A DNA stretch of 64,000 nt. It comes from Rhodococcus qingshengii JCM 15477. Its GTDB lineage: Bacteria > Actinomycetota > Actinomycetes > Mycobacteriales > Mycobacteriaceae. Location: NCBI RefSeq assembly GCF_023221595.1, contig NZ_CP096563.1, positions 912,501-976,500 of the forward strand, in the 5' to 3' direction. Position 1 is the stretch's first letter, and each line of letters begins with the position of its first letter. Positions 8,936 to 17,414 of the stretch are shown here, one piece after another. The notes beneath the pieces were generated by a model. That model was not told the origin of the DNA, did no database searches, and saw only the letters and a program-made list of their open reading frames with translations. The position numbers and the translations under genes were made by a program.

Positions 8936-9823
8936 TCAGCTGCTGACGGCCTTGGGTCCGGTGCCGATACCGACTCCGCAGTCCGTCATGAATTCGGAGA
9001 AGACACGGTCGAAGCGATCCGGGTAGTCAAGGTGCGGGAAATGTCCGGCGCGCTTGAAGATCTCCACCCGCCCCAGCGGTAGTTCGGCGCGAGCGTTCTC
9101 GGTGTGGGCGTTGGGGATGATGGTGTCTTCCTCACCCCACACCAGTAGTGCCTGCAGATTCTTGAAGTTGGCGAAATGCGGAGTGGCATTGACGGTTTGA
9201 CCGTTGTAATTGATGACCGATCGTGCCGTCGCCAGAAATGCCTGACGCGTCGACGCGTCCGACACCGAAGCAAAGCTCTTACGGGCCTCACTCGCGCTGG
9301 CACCGAGCTTGAACAGGCCGATCTTGTTGAAAAGTCCGAGCGCTTTGTCTGTCACGTCGGTCAGCGTCCGGGACGCGAGGACGGGAAGTACCAGTTCGCT
9401 GCCGGGCAGAGTTGCTGCACGCAGGAGTGGGCTCACCTCGGGGCCGAGTCCGCCGCTGGCTACCAGGCACAGCCGCTCCACACGCTCGGGGAAGAGATAC
9501 AGTGTCTGCATCGCGATCCCACCACCGAGGGAGTGGCCGACGAGGGTGGCCGACGGAATGTCGAGGGCCTCGAGGAGGTCACGCACAGTGGCGGCGTGAG
9601 CGCTGAGTGAGTAGTCGCCGGCAGGCTTGTCCGACGCACCATGTCCGAAGAGATCAGGGGCGATCACGCGGTAATGACGCGAGAGCGTCTCGATCTGCGG
9701 CTCCCAATTGGAGTGCGCGCCCAGTAGGCCGTGAATGAGCACCACAACGGGGCCACTGCCTTGGTCGACGTACTTGAGCTGGTCGCCGTGCAATACAACC
9801 GTCTGTAATTGGTCGGTTGCCAT
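8936..9823 (-). CDS. Alpha/beta hydrolase
   Basis: The 295-residue product from ATG 9823 (MATDQLQTVVLHG) has an HG oxyanion motif (LIHGLLGAHSNW), nucleophile Ser98 in GHSLGG, Asp in WGEEDTIIP and His in AGHFPHLD, a complete catalytic triad. The family includes C-C bond hydrolases and esterases; nothing here fixes the substrate. The longer frame starting at 9901 has a low-complexity Arg/Pro N-terminus and is not favoured. Confidence 0.88.
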   Translation of the reverse strand: MATDQLQTVVLHGDQLKYVDQGSGPVVVLIHGLLGAHSNWEPQIETLSRHYRVIAPDLFGHGASDKPAGDYSLSAHAATVRDLLEALDIPSATLVGHSLGGGIAMQTLYLFPERVERLCLVASGGLGPEVSPLLRAATLPGSELVLPVLASRTLTDVTDKALGLFNKIGLFKLGASASEARKSFASVSDASTRQAFLATARSVINYNGQTVNATPHFANFKNLQALLVWGEEDTIIPNAHTENARAELPLGRVEIFKRAGHFPHLDYPDRFDRVFSEFMTDCGVGIGTGPKAVSS

Positions 9824-9953
9824 GATTGAACCTTTCGGAGCCGCCAGTGTCTGTGGCTGCTCGCGTGTTGTCGGACCGCACCCGCCCCGACGCGGATCCA
9901 CGGGTATTTGTGACCGGGAGTAACCCCAGTTCCCTCAGTATGCCCACCGAGGG

Positions 9954-9976
9954 GCCCGATGTCGTCGCCATCGGGC
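9954..9976. terminator. Hairpin downstream of the unrecognised gene at 10049-10714
   Basis: GCCCGATG (9954-9961) pairs with CATCGGGC (9969-9976) around a 7-base loop. It lies 3' of the minus-strand gene ending at 10049. No T-run is visible, so its role as a terminator is only suggested. The rest of 9824-10048 shows no gene. Confidence 0.4.
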
Positions 9977-10048
9977 GTGTTGTGACGAACCGTGAGCCGT
10001 CGGCTGAGGGGAGACGTACAACTCACCGCCGCGTGTCGGCGCCGCTGA

Positions 10049-10714
10049 TCAGGCGAAATCGACCAGTTTGCCGAAAGTGAGGTTGATGTCCCACGGTGTG
10101 ACGCCCCACGTCTCGATCGCTGATACCGCGAAGATTCCGGCAGCCTCGATGGTGTCCTGTGAGGCTGGTGCCGAAACGGAAACGCCGGTTTGTCCGCTCG
10201 GAACCTCCGGCCAGACGCCGGTTCCGGCGGGCGCGGGGGTGGCCTCCATGACCGCGTTGGCCAGTCCCGATTCGTCGACGGTCGTGAAGAGGCAGTTCGG
10301 CTCGTGCGGAGAATCCCACCCGCCGAGTTCCGCGAGCCAGAATTCGCCACGTCCAGCAGCGGAGATCGCGACCGACGCGAGTACCGATTCGAGATCTTCC
10401 CAAGCGTCGGACGTCGGGGCCGACGCCTCGGTGAGCTTGAACGGTGCGGCAAGTGCAGTGCTGTCAGGGGAAGCGAAGCGCGGCTGCACAGTGAGGGCCT
10501 GGGTCTGGGTATCCAGAAACGCAACCTCTCGGAACTTGTTGTCCGGCAGGGTCGTACGGGCTACGAGACCGCGTCCCAACAGTGCGCCGAGCGCCGCGGG
10601 ATCGTCGACGCTCCACAAGCGGGTCTCGTCCTCGGACCAGGTGCGGATCTTTCCGCCGACGACGGGACTGATCAGCACGGGCTCGAGGTTCGTAGTGCCT
10701 GTTGACTCGCTCAC
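10049..10714 (-). CDS. Protein of unknown function
   Basis: A 221-residue protein from a GTG start (MSESTGTTNLEPVLISPVVGGKIRTWSED-like N-terminus). It is acidic, Trp-containing and Ala/Pro-rich in the middle, with no signal peptide or membrane segment. I do not recognise a family. The reading frame has normal GC-rich codon use and is flanked by hairpins on both sides, so it looks like a genuine single-gene unit. Confidence 0.65.
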   Translation of the reverse strand: MSESTGTTNLEPVLISPVVGGKIRTWSEDETRLWSVDDPAALGALLGRGLVARTTLPDNKFREVAFLDTQTQALTVQPRFASPDSTALAAPFKLTEASAPTSDAWEDLESVLASVAISAAGRGEFWLAELGGWDSPHEPNCLFTTVDESGLANAVMEATPAPAGTGVWPEVPSGQTGVSVSAPASQDTIEAAGIFAVSAIETWGVTPWDINLTFGKLVDFA

Positions 10715-10783
10715 CGCTGGCTCCCCACCGCACGTCGTACCGCCGGACCGGTTCCGGGCGACGAGATAAGTATGCCGCCTCGC

Positions 10784-10831
10784 TGCTGTGCGCCTTTATT
10801 AACCGCCGGGGGTTAATAAAGGCGCACAGCA
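10784..10831. terminator. Long palindrome (21-bp arms), copy 1 of a dispersed 48-bp element
   Basis: Arms TGCTGTGCGCCTTTATTAACC (10784-10804) and its exact complement (10811-10831) surround a 6-base centre. The element differs from 21340-21387 by a single base. It lies between the 3' end of the SDR gene and the 5' end of the gene at 10714, so it can act as a terminator. The AT-rich TTTATTAA core stands out. Confidence 0.75.
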
Positions 10832-10836
10832 AGTGG

Positions 10837-11601
10837 TCACATATGCGTGCCGCCGTCGATGCGGATTTCCGTTCCGGTGACAAACGAGCCGTCCTCGGAA
10901 GCGAGCATCGCGATCACGCCGGCGACCGCGGACGGGGGAGCGAAACCCTCACCGATTGCCGGGGCCAGCTTGCCGAGCAGCGTGAAGTCGATGTCGGCCG
11001 GGAAGCCGGGATCGGAGGTCATGCCCGAAGCGATGCTGCCGGGTGCGACGGCCACGGCGCGAAGGCCCTGCTTGCTGTACTCGAGTGCAAGTGCGTGCGT
11101 GAAGGATTGGATTCCACCCTTCGACGCCGCATATGCCGTCATGTACGGGTGGGCGAAGGTCGCCGATGTGGAACTGAAGTTGACCACGACGCCTGCTCCG
11201 CTTTCGAGCAGTGCCGGCAGGGACTCCCTCGTCATGAGGAATGTTCCGGTGAGGTTGACCCCGATGACGGTGTTCCAGAAATCGAGTGTCATCTCGTGGG
11301 TGTGCGCGGAGCGCAGAATGCCCGCCGCATTGACCAGCACGTCGAGCCCGCCCAGAGCCTTGATCGCAGCGCCGACCTGTTCGCGAACAGACTCTTCGCT
11401 GGAGATGTCGACCTTCACCGTGGTCAGGCGATCGGAGTGTCCTGCGTCCTTCGCGGTGTTCAGCGTCTGTTCGAGGCCGGTCTCGGAAATGTCGGCGGCG
11501 ACGACGGTGCCACCTTCTGCCAGGATGCGGGCAACGGTGGCCTGGCCGATTCCGGATCCTGCGCCGCTGATGAGGACGCGCTTGTCGTCGAATCGATTCA
11601 C
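10837..11601 (-). CDS. SDR family oxidoreductase
   Basis: Classical short-chain dehydrogenase/reductase of 254 residues from GTG 11601 (NRFDDKRVLISGAGSGIG at the N-terminus), preceded by a GGAG site. The TGxxxGxG-like glycine motif, the NAAG motif and the YAASK catalytic Tyr/Lys are present, and it ends with an IRIDGG-type tail. The substrate is unknown. It lies just downstream of the fadE31-33 operon but is separated from it by a hairpin at 11702-11739. Confidence 0.85.
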   Translation of the reverse strand: MNRFDDKRVLISGAGSGIGQATVARILAEGGTVVAADISETGLEQTLNTAKDAGHSDRLTTVKVDISSEESVREQVGAAIKALGGLDVLVNAAGILRSAHTHEMTLDFWNTVIGVNLTGTFLMTRESLPALLESGAGVVVNFSSTSATFAHPYMTAYAASKGGIQSFTHALALEYSKQGLRAVAVAPGSIASGMTSDPGFPADIDFTLLGKLAPAIGEGFAPPSAVAGVIAMLASEDGSFVTGTEIRIDGGTHM

Positions 11602-11701
11602 GAGAAAACTCCGGTCTGTGGGATGGACAGCTGTCTGGTGACCGATTCTGCGCGATCCAGAGCTATTAATCTGCTGGGCATTCCACTGACTGGGCACCAG
11701 T

Positions 11702-11739
11702 GGTGCTTGTTCGCGCGCAATCCCGAGCGAACAAGCACC
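11702..11739. terminator. Terminator hairpin after fadE33
   Basis: Perfect 13-bp arms GGTGCTTGTTCGC (11702-11714) and GCGAACAAGCACC (11727-11739) with a 12-base loop lie immediately 3' of the minus-strand fadD3-fadE33 operon, which ends at 11748. No strong T-run follows. Confidence 0.65.
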
Positions 11740-11747
11740 GACGTCTC

Positions 11748-12800
11748 CTAGAGGCCCGCTGCCTGCGCGAGGCTCGGCAGGTAGGTGCTCGGCTGACCGA
11801 AAAGCTGAGCGCTGCCGTGTGCGCGCTTGAAGTACAGCTGAGCGTCGTGCTCCCAGGTGATTGCGATTCCGCCGTGCAACTGAACCGCTTCGGAGGTGAT
11901 CTGCTGCAAGGCTTCCGAGCAGTAGACCTTCGCCACTGCCGCGTCGTCCGCCGACTGCGTCGCCACGGCGGCGTACGTCATCGACCGCGCCGTCTCGACC
12001 AACGTGTACATGTCGGCCATCCGATGCTTGAGGGCCTGGAAAGAACCGATCGCGCGACCGAACTGCTTGCGCGACTTGGTGTATTCCACGGTCTGTTCGA
12101 CGATCGCTGTGGCCGCTCCCACCTGTTCAGCAGACAACGCGATCAGAACGACGGTTCGGATCCGATCGACCAGATCTTCGGACCACTCCAGTGGCCGACC
12201 ACGAACACCGGAGAACGTGACCTCCGCCAGCGTTCGCGTCGGATCCATGGTGGGGACGCGTCGGCGGGAGACGCCTTCGGCCGCTGGATCCACTTCGTAG
12301 AACCCGTCGGCCGTGAGAACGAGCAGGGTGTCTGCGACGTGTCCGTCGAGGACGTACGACGCCGTGCCGGTCAACGCGTCTTCGGTTGCCTCGACGCCGA
12401 AGGTGCTCCAACCCGCGGCACCTGCCCAGCACAGGGCCAGCGTGCTCTCGCCGGACGCGACACCGGGCAGCAGTCGTGAGCATGCGTCGTCGTCACCGGA
12501 AAGCAGCAGTGCCTGTGCGGCAAGAATCGCCGAACCCAGCATCGGTGACGGGGTCAGCGTGCGGCCCAATTCCTCCTGGACCACGTGTACCTCGCCCAAA
12601 CCTGCTCCGACGCCGTCGAACTCCTCCGGAATCGCCAACGCGGCGACGCCGATCTGCTCGCACAGCTTGCTCCACAAAGCGGCGTCGTAGCCGATCTCGG
12701 TGGTGATGGCGGCGCGGACGGCAGCGGAGTCGGAATGCTTGCTCAGGAGATCGCGTACCGATGCGCGCAGTGCTGCCTGGTCTTCGGTGTCGATGCTCAT
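11748..12800 (-). CDS. fadE33: Acyl-CoA dehydrogenase, FadE33-like
   Basis: A 350-residue ACAD from ATG 12800 (MSIDTEDQAALRASVRDLL). The C-terminal domain keeps LHGGIAITWEHDAQLYFKRAH. It is the last gene of a five-gene operon and overlaps fadE32 by four bases. In mycobacteria and RHA1 fadE31-33 belong to the KstR2 regulon, which degrades steroid rings C/D, and paired FadE subunits form alpha2beta2 enzymes. The fadE33 name is by operon position and length; it could be exchanged with fadE32. Confidence 0.8.
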   Translation of the reverse strand: MSIDTEDQAALRASVRDLLSKHSDSAAVRAAITTEIGYDAALWSKLCEQIGVAALAIPEEFDGVGAGLGEVHVVQEELGRTLTPSPMLGSAILAAQALLLSGDDDACSRLLPGVASGESTLALCWAGAAGWSTFGVEATEDALTGTASYVLDGHVADTLLVLTADGFYEVDPAAEGVSRRRVPTMDPTRTLAEVTFSGVRGRPLEWSEDLVDRIRTVVLIALSAEQVGAATAIVEQTVEYTKSRKQFGRAIGSFQALKHRMADMYTLVETARSMTYAAVATQSADDAAVAKVYCSEALQQITSEAVQLHGGIAITWEHDAQLYFKRAHGSAQLFGQPSTYLPSLAQAAGL

Positions 12801-13762
12801 GATGCAACCAGCGCTTCGACGACGCGTGCGCGATGCTCGGACGGTGTGCCCCACGCGGTGAGCAGCGCCCGTACCTTGGTGAGCCACAAGGAGAGATCGT
12901 GTTCCATCGTGTAGCCGATGGCGCCGTGAACCTGGAGTCCGACGCGAGCGGCCTTGTACGCAGCATCCCCGCACGCGACCTTGGCCGCAGAGATGTCACG
13001 CGAGGCGTCGGCCGACTGATCGCGAACCGACAGTGCGGCGCCGTGCAGCAGGGGGCGAGCCATTTCGAGGGAGACGGCAACCTCGGCCAGGTGGTGCTTC
13101 ATGGCCTGGAACTGTCCGATGACCTTGCCGAACTGCTTGCGTTGCTTCGCGTATTCGGTGGTGACCTCGAGCAGTGTCTGGCCCAGGCCCTGCAACTGCG
13201 CGGCAGTGGCAAGAGCGCCCATGTCGAAGGCGGCCGAGAAGTCGGCGGAGCCCAGCGATTCGCCGGCGGAAACCTCGTAGAGCTTGCGGGAGAGATCCAC
13301 CGATGCCTTGGCTTCGCCAGGGACACCGAGTGATACGGCACCGTCCTGCGCGAGCAGAACCAGATCCACCGCATCGGCGTCGAGCGCGAACGGTGTGCGC
13401 GGGGGAGCTGCGACAGTTGCCAGCGAACCCTCGGCGAGAGCAGAGAGACGTTCCGGTGCAACGGAGGCCAGGAGCGTCGGCGCCACGGCGATGGTCTCGA
13501 CGACCGGTCCGGGTACTGCGTGCCGACCGAGCTGTTCGAGCGCAACGACCAGGTCGACGGCGTCGGCGCCGAGTCCGTCGTGCTCTTCGGAGATGACGAG
13601 ACCGTTGACGCCGGTCTCGGCGAGGCGCTGCCAGAGCTTCTTGCCCGGCTCGGTGTCACCGTCGTTCCACGAACGGATGACGGCGGGCATGTCGGACTTG
13701 GTCAGCAGTGCATCGATGCTTGCAGCGAAGTCCTGGTGGGAGGAGTCGAGCGCGAATCTCAT
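12797..13762 (-). CDS. fadE32: Acyl-CoA dehydrogenase, FadE32-like
   Basis: At 321 residues this is shorter than a full ACAD (about 380), as expected for one subunit of the heteromeric steroid enzymes. It begins MRFALDSSHQDF and ends with the HGAIGYTMEHDLSLWLTKV helix. It overlaps both neighbours by four bases (ATGA), so stoichiometric co-translation is likely. Expected role: FAD-dependent alpha,beta-desaturation of a CoA thioester late in ring C/D breakdown, together with FadE31. Confidence 0.8.
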   Translation of the reverse strand: MRFALDSSHQDFAASIDALLTKSDMPAVIRSWNDGDTEPGKKLWQRLAETGVNGLVISEEHDGLGADAVDLVVALEQLGRHAVPGPVVETIAVAPTLLASVAPERLSALAEGSLATVAAPPRTPFALDADAVDLVLLAQDGAVSLGVPGEAKASVDLSRKLYEVSAGESLGSADFSAAFDMGALATAAQLQGLGQTLLEVTTEYAKQRKQFGKVIGQFQAMKHHLAEVAVSLEMARPLLHGAALSVRDQSADASRDISAAKVACGDAAYKAARVGLQVHGAIGYTMEHDLSLWLTKVRALLTAWGTPSEHRARVVEALVAS

Positions 13763-14919
13763 CGGTCCGCCTTCGGTAGGCCGAGCAGACGCTCAGCGAT
13801 GACGTTTTTCTGAATCTCGTTGGTGCCTGCGTAGATCGGGCCGGACAGGGAGAACAGGTATCCGTCCATCCAGTTGTCGGCCAACTCGGCTTCAGGGCCC
13901 TGAAGTTCGAGAGCAGTCTCGTGGGTGGCGATATCCCACTCGGACCAGAAGACCTTGTTGATCGAGGACTCGGCGCCGAGCTGTCCACCGTCGGCCAGAC
14001 GGGTGACGGTGCCGAATGTGTTGAGTTGGTAAGCGCGAGCGCCGATCCAGGCGTCGGCGACCTGGTTGCGCAGAGCGCTGTCGTCGGTGCGTCCGCTGGA
14101 CTTGTACAGCTCGAGCAGGCGGTCGACGGTGGCGAGAAAGCGGCCGGGGCTGCGCAGCGAGAGACCACGCTCGTTGCTCGCGGTGCTCATCGCGACCCGC
14201 CAACCGTCGTTGACGTTTCCGATCACACCCGACTCACCTGGGTTGGCCGGGTCGTCCGGAACGAAGACGTCTTCGAGGAAGATCTCGGCGAAGCCGGGCT
14301 CACCGTCGAGCTGATCGATCGGGCGAACGGTGACACCCTTCGACCGGAGGTCGAACATGAAATACGTGATGCCCCTGTGGCGCTGCGCATCCGGATCGGA
14401 GCGGAACAAGCCGAAGCCCCAGTCGGCGTAACTCGCGCGTGAGCTCCACGTCTTCTGACCGTTGAGCAGCCAGCCGCCGTCGACCTTCTTCGCACTCGAA
14501 CGCAGGCTTGCGAGGTCGGAACCGGACTCGGGCTCGGACCAGGCCTGGGCCCAGATGTCGTCGGCACGAGCCATGCGCGGCATGATGCGAGCCAACTGCT
14601 CGGCATTTGCATGCTCGAACAGTGTGGGAGCCAACAAGAAGATGCCGTTCTGGCTGACGCGGCCGGGCGCGCCCGAGCGGTAGTACTCCTCCTCGAAGAT
14701 GACCCATTCGAGCAGGGACGCATCGCGTCCGCCGAGTTCCTTGGGCCAGGAGACGACGGCGTAGCCGGCATCGGCGAGCGTGTGCTCCCACTGACGGTGC
14801 TCTTCGAAGCCTTCGGCGGTATCCATCGACTTCAGGGGAGTCGCGGGCACATTCGCTTCCAGGAACGAGCGAACCTCGTCACGGAATGCGGTTGTGGCGT
14901 CGTCGAATACGAGATCCAC
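13759..14919 (-). CDS. fadE31: Acyl-CoA dehydrogenase, FadE31-like
   Basis: The 386-residue ACAD from GTG 14919 overlaps the ech stop by one base. It has the complete fold: QAWSEPESGSDLAS and WSSRASYADWGF FAD-binding segments and the C-terminal YAGTNEIQKNVIAERLLGLP. It is the full-length partner for the shorter FadE32 and FadE33 subunits. Context places it in the KstR2 regulon for HIP-CoA degradation. A longer upstream frame runs through the ech gene and is not the start. Confidence 0.85.
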   Translation of the reverse strand: MDLVFDDATTAFRDEVRSFLEANVPATPLKSMDTAEGFEEHRQWEHTLADAGYAVVSWPKELGGRDASLLEWVIFEEEYYRSGAPGRVSQNGIFLLAPTLFEHANAEQLARIMPRMARADDIWAQAWSEPESGSDLASLRSSAKKVDGGWLLNGQKTWSSRASYADWGFGLFRSDPDAQRHRGITYFMFDLRSKGVTVRPIDQLDGEPGFAEIFLEDVFVPDDPANPGESGVIGNVNDGWRVAMSTASNERGLSLRSPGRFLATVDRLLELYKSSGRTDDSALRNQVADAWIGARAYQLNTFGTVTRLADGGQLGAESSINKVFWSEWDIATHETALELQGPEAELADNWMDGYLFSLSGPIYAGTNEIQKNVIAERLLGLPKADR

Positions 14920-15791
14920 TAGTTTGTTCCTTCCTGCGGTGCGCGAGCACTGGCAGCCATAGCTTTGGCGTCGAGACCACCAAGCGAGTCTTTGCCGACT
15001 TCGGCGTTGTGAGCGTGAGCGAAGTGATGCAGACCGAAGACGGAGTCGATGCCGTTGCGCATCCCCATCTGATCCTCGCACTGATTGACGGCCTTCTTGG
15101 TCAAAGCCAGTCCGAAGCGCGGCATCTCGGCGATACGTCCGGCGAGCTCGAACGTCTCCTTCTCGAGATGCTTGCGGGCGACGACGCGGTTCACCATGCC
15201 GATTTCGTATGCACGTTGCGCGGTGAACCGATCGCCGGTGAAGAGCATTTCCTTGGCGAATCGTGAACCGACCATCCACGGGTGCGCGAAGTATTCGACG
15301 CCGGGGATGCCCATGCGGACAACGGGATCGGAGAAGAAGGCGTCGTCGGCCGCGACGATCATGTCGCAGACCCAGGCGAGCATGAGCCCGCCGGCAATGC
15401 AGGCGCCTTGCACCATCGCGATGGTGGGCTTGGGGATCTCCCGCCAACGGCGGCACATGCCCAGGTAGACCTCCATCTCGCGGGCGAAACGCTGGTCACC
15501 GCCTGGCTTGTCGACGTGATCCCACCACATGGTGGCCTTGTTCTCGTACTCGACGTGATGGTCGCGTCCCGGAGTTCCCAGGTCGTGACCGGCACTGAAG
15601 TGAGGTCCGTTGCCTGCCAGGACGATCACCTTCACGTCGTCGTCTTCGACGGCGCGCTGGAATGCCGCGTCGAGGGCGTACGTGACCACCGAGTTCTGGG
15701 CGTTGCGGTAGTCGGGTCGATTCAAGGTCACGACGGCGACCGAGTCACGAACCTCGTAGGTCACGACGTCGGCTTCGAAGGGAACGGTCAT
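14919..15791 (-). CDS. Enoyl-CoA hydratase/isomerase family protein
   Basis: A 290-residue crotonase with oxyanion-hole motifs HFSAGHDLGTPG and GACIAGGLMLAWVCD. An inserted segment around residues 78-105 (HHVEYENKATMWWDHVDKPGG) makes it longer than ordinary hydratases. It sits between fadD3 and fadE31 with overlaps at both ends. As I recall it, the M. tuberculosis fadD3-fadE31 cluster lacks an ech here, so this is a Rhodococcus-type addition to the KstR2 operon. Its step in ring C/D breakdown is not established by the sequence. Confidence 0.85.
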   Translation of the reverse strand: MTVPFEADVVTYEVRDSVAVVTLNRPDYRNAQNSVVTYALDAAFQRAVEDDDVKVIVLAGNGPHFSAGHDLGTPGRDHHVEYENKATMWWDHVDKPGGDQRFAREMEVYLGMCRRWREIPKPTIAMVQGACIAGGLMLAWVCDMIVAADDAFFSDPVVRMGIPGVEYFAHPWMVGSRFAKEMLFTGDRFTAQRAYEIGMVNRVVARKHLEKETFELAGRIAEMPRFGLALTKKAVNQCEDQMGMRNGIDSVFGLHHFAHAHNAEVGKDSLGGLDAKAMAASARAPQEGTN

Positions 15792-17329
15792 GATTGTTCC
15801 TCGCGCAGAACCGTTTTGAGGACCTTGCCCGAAGGGTTACGGGGCAGGTGATCTACGAAGCGCACCTCGCGGGGCACCTTGAAGCCTGCGATCTTCTCCT
15901 TGAGGAAGGCGATTACCGACTCTTCGGTGAGGCCGGCACCGTCGAGTTGGGCGATGTAGACGCGGCCCACCTCTCCCATCCGGTGATCGGGGATGCCGAT
16001 GGCAGCAGACTCGTGGACGCCGGGCAGGCGAGCCAACATGCCCTCGATCTCGGCGGGGTAGACGTTGAATCCGCCGCTGACGTACATGTCTTTCAGACGG
16101 TCGGTGATGTCGAGATATCCGCGCTCGTCGAGGGTTCCGACGTCTCCGGTGTGCAGCCAGCCGTCGGCGTCGATTGCCTTGGCGGTGGATTCCGGGTCGT
16201 CGAGGTACCCGAGCATGACGTTCGGTCCGCGAAGCAGGATCTCGCCTTGGTCGCCGATCTTGACCTCGAAATCGGCTGTCGCGCGGCCGGAACTGGTGGA
16301 GACGGTGACCGGGTCGTCGTCGGTGCGGCACATGGTCGCAACCACTGCCTCGGTCAAACCGTATGCCGTGAGGACGGCGTCGAAAAGCTCTGCTTGCATG
16401 CGCTCGACGAGAGCAACCGGCACGGGTGCTGCGCCCGTGATCGCGATGCGGAGCGAGGACAGGTCGTATTCGCTGCGGCGGGGATGATCGAGGATGGTCT
16501 GGTAGATCGTCGGGGCGCCAGGCAGGATGCTGATCTTCTCGCTGCTGACCAATGCGAGGGTGTCGTCGATGTTGAAGACGGACACCGGCACGATCGTCGC
16601 ACCGTTCAACAGGCAGACCAGGATTCCGGCCTTGTACCCGAAGGTGTGGAAGAACGGGCTGATGATGAGGAAGTTGTCGTCGGCGGTGACCTCGGCGCAT
16701 TCACCCCACGACTTGGCGACAGCGATGGACTGACGATGCGCGGTGATCGCGCCCTTGCTGCGCCCCGTGGTGCCGGAGGTGAAGAGGATGTCGCTGACGT
16801 CGTCTGGCTGCACCTTCGCAGCACGCGCGTCGGCTTCGGTGCGGGCGGCGTCGGTGGCGAGCGCGAGGAAGTCCTCGAACTCGATGACGCCGTCACGGTC
16901 GTCGTCCCCGTCGATCGGTACCTGGATGACGGTCGGGATCCTCAGGTCCGGATTGGCGTCGAGCAACTGCTGGTACCGGTCGGCCTTGAGGAACGTGCCG
17001 ACGACCACCAGGGCAGCTGCGTCGACGCGCTCGATGATGTCGAGTGCTTCGGTGCCGGTGTAGCGCGTGTTGATCGGGATGATGGCTGCGCCGGCGTACT
17101 GAGCGCCCAGCAGGGCGATCACCCAGTGGTACGTGTTGGGCGCCCAGATGACGACGCGGTCGCCTGCCTTCACCCCACGGTTGATCAGTGCGCCGGCGAA
17201 ATCGCGGACGCGCTGATGTAGCTGTGCGAAGGTCAGTCGGGTGTCGCCATCGGCGATAGCCGCGCGCTCACCGAACTCCTCGGCGGCCCGGATGAGGGCT
17301 GATGGGATGGTTCTCGGTTGTTCGGTCAC
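15788..17329 (-). CDS. fadD3: FadD3, HIP-CoA synthetase (acyl-CoA ligase)
   Basis: A 513-residue adenylate-forming enzyme. The AMP motif is SDILFTSGTTGRSKGAITAH and the C-terminal hinge and lysine region is SGGFNVYPAEIEG ... NPSGKVLKTVLREE. The GTG at 17329 has an AGGAG site six bases upstream. The alternative start at 17359 would lie in the KstR2 box. In RHA1 and M. tuberculosis FadD3 activates the two-ring propionate (HIP) left after ring A/B removal, and HIP-CoA is the KstR2 inducer. First gene of fadD3-ech-fadE31-32-33. Confidence 0.88.
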   Translation of the reverse strand: MTEQPRTIPSALIRAAEEFGERAAIADGDTRLTFAQLHQRVRDFAGALINRGVKAGDRVVIWAPNTYHWVIALLGAQYAGAAIIPINTRYTGTEALDIIERVDAAALVVVGTFLKADRYQQLLDANPDLRIPTVIQVPIDGDDDRDGVIEFEDFLALATDAARTEADARAAKVQPDDVSDILFTSGTTGRSKGAITAHRQSIAVAKSWGECAEVTADDNFLIISPFFHTFGYKAGILVCLLNGATIVPVSVFNIDDTLALVSSEKISILPGAPTIYQTILDHPRRSEYDLSSLRIAITGAAPVPVALVERMQAELFDAVLTAYGLTEAVVATMCRTDDDPVTVSTSSGRATADFEVKIGDQGEILLRGPNVMLGYLDDPESTAKAIDADGWLHTGDVGTLDERGYLDITDRLKDMYVSGGFNVYPAEIEGMLARLPGVHESAAIGIPDHRMGEVGRVYIAQLDGAGLTEESVIAFLKEKIAGFKVPREVRFVDHLPRNPSGKVLKTVLREEQS

Positions 17330-17354
17330 TGGACTCCTACCTGACACGCTACCT

Positions 17355-17368
17355 AGCAAGTGCTTGGT
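17355..17368. promoter_or_regulatory. KstR2 operator between fadD3 and fadE30
   Basis: AGCAAGTGCTTGGT fits the published KstR2 palindrome AnCAAGnnCTTGnT at every fixed position. It lies between the divergent fadD3 (start 17329) and fadE30 (start 17415 or 17385) genes, the place occupied by a KstR2 site in mycobacteria. It should repress both directions until HIP-CoA accumulates. Confidence 0.9.
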
Positions 17369-17414
17369 AGGTTATCTTACATATGTGGACCAGAGCGAGA
17401 GCCCGGACGGGCAG

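Noticed and set aside
15794..17221. Long plus-strand open frame (475 codons) opposite fadD3
   Set aside because: It mirrors the codon structure of fadD3 in a high-GC region; the translation is rich in Asp/Val/Arg with no family motif, and fadD3 on the other strand has full ligase motifs.
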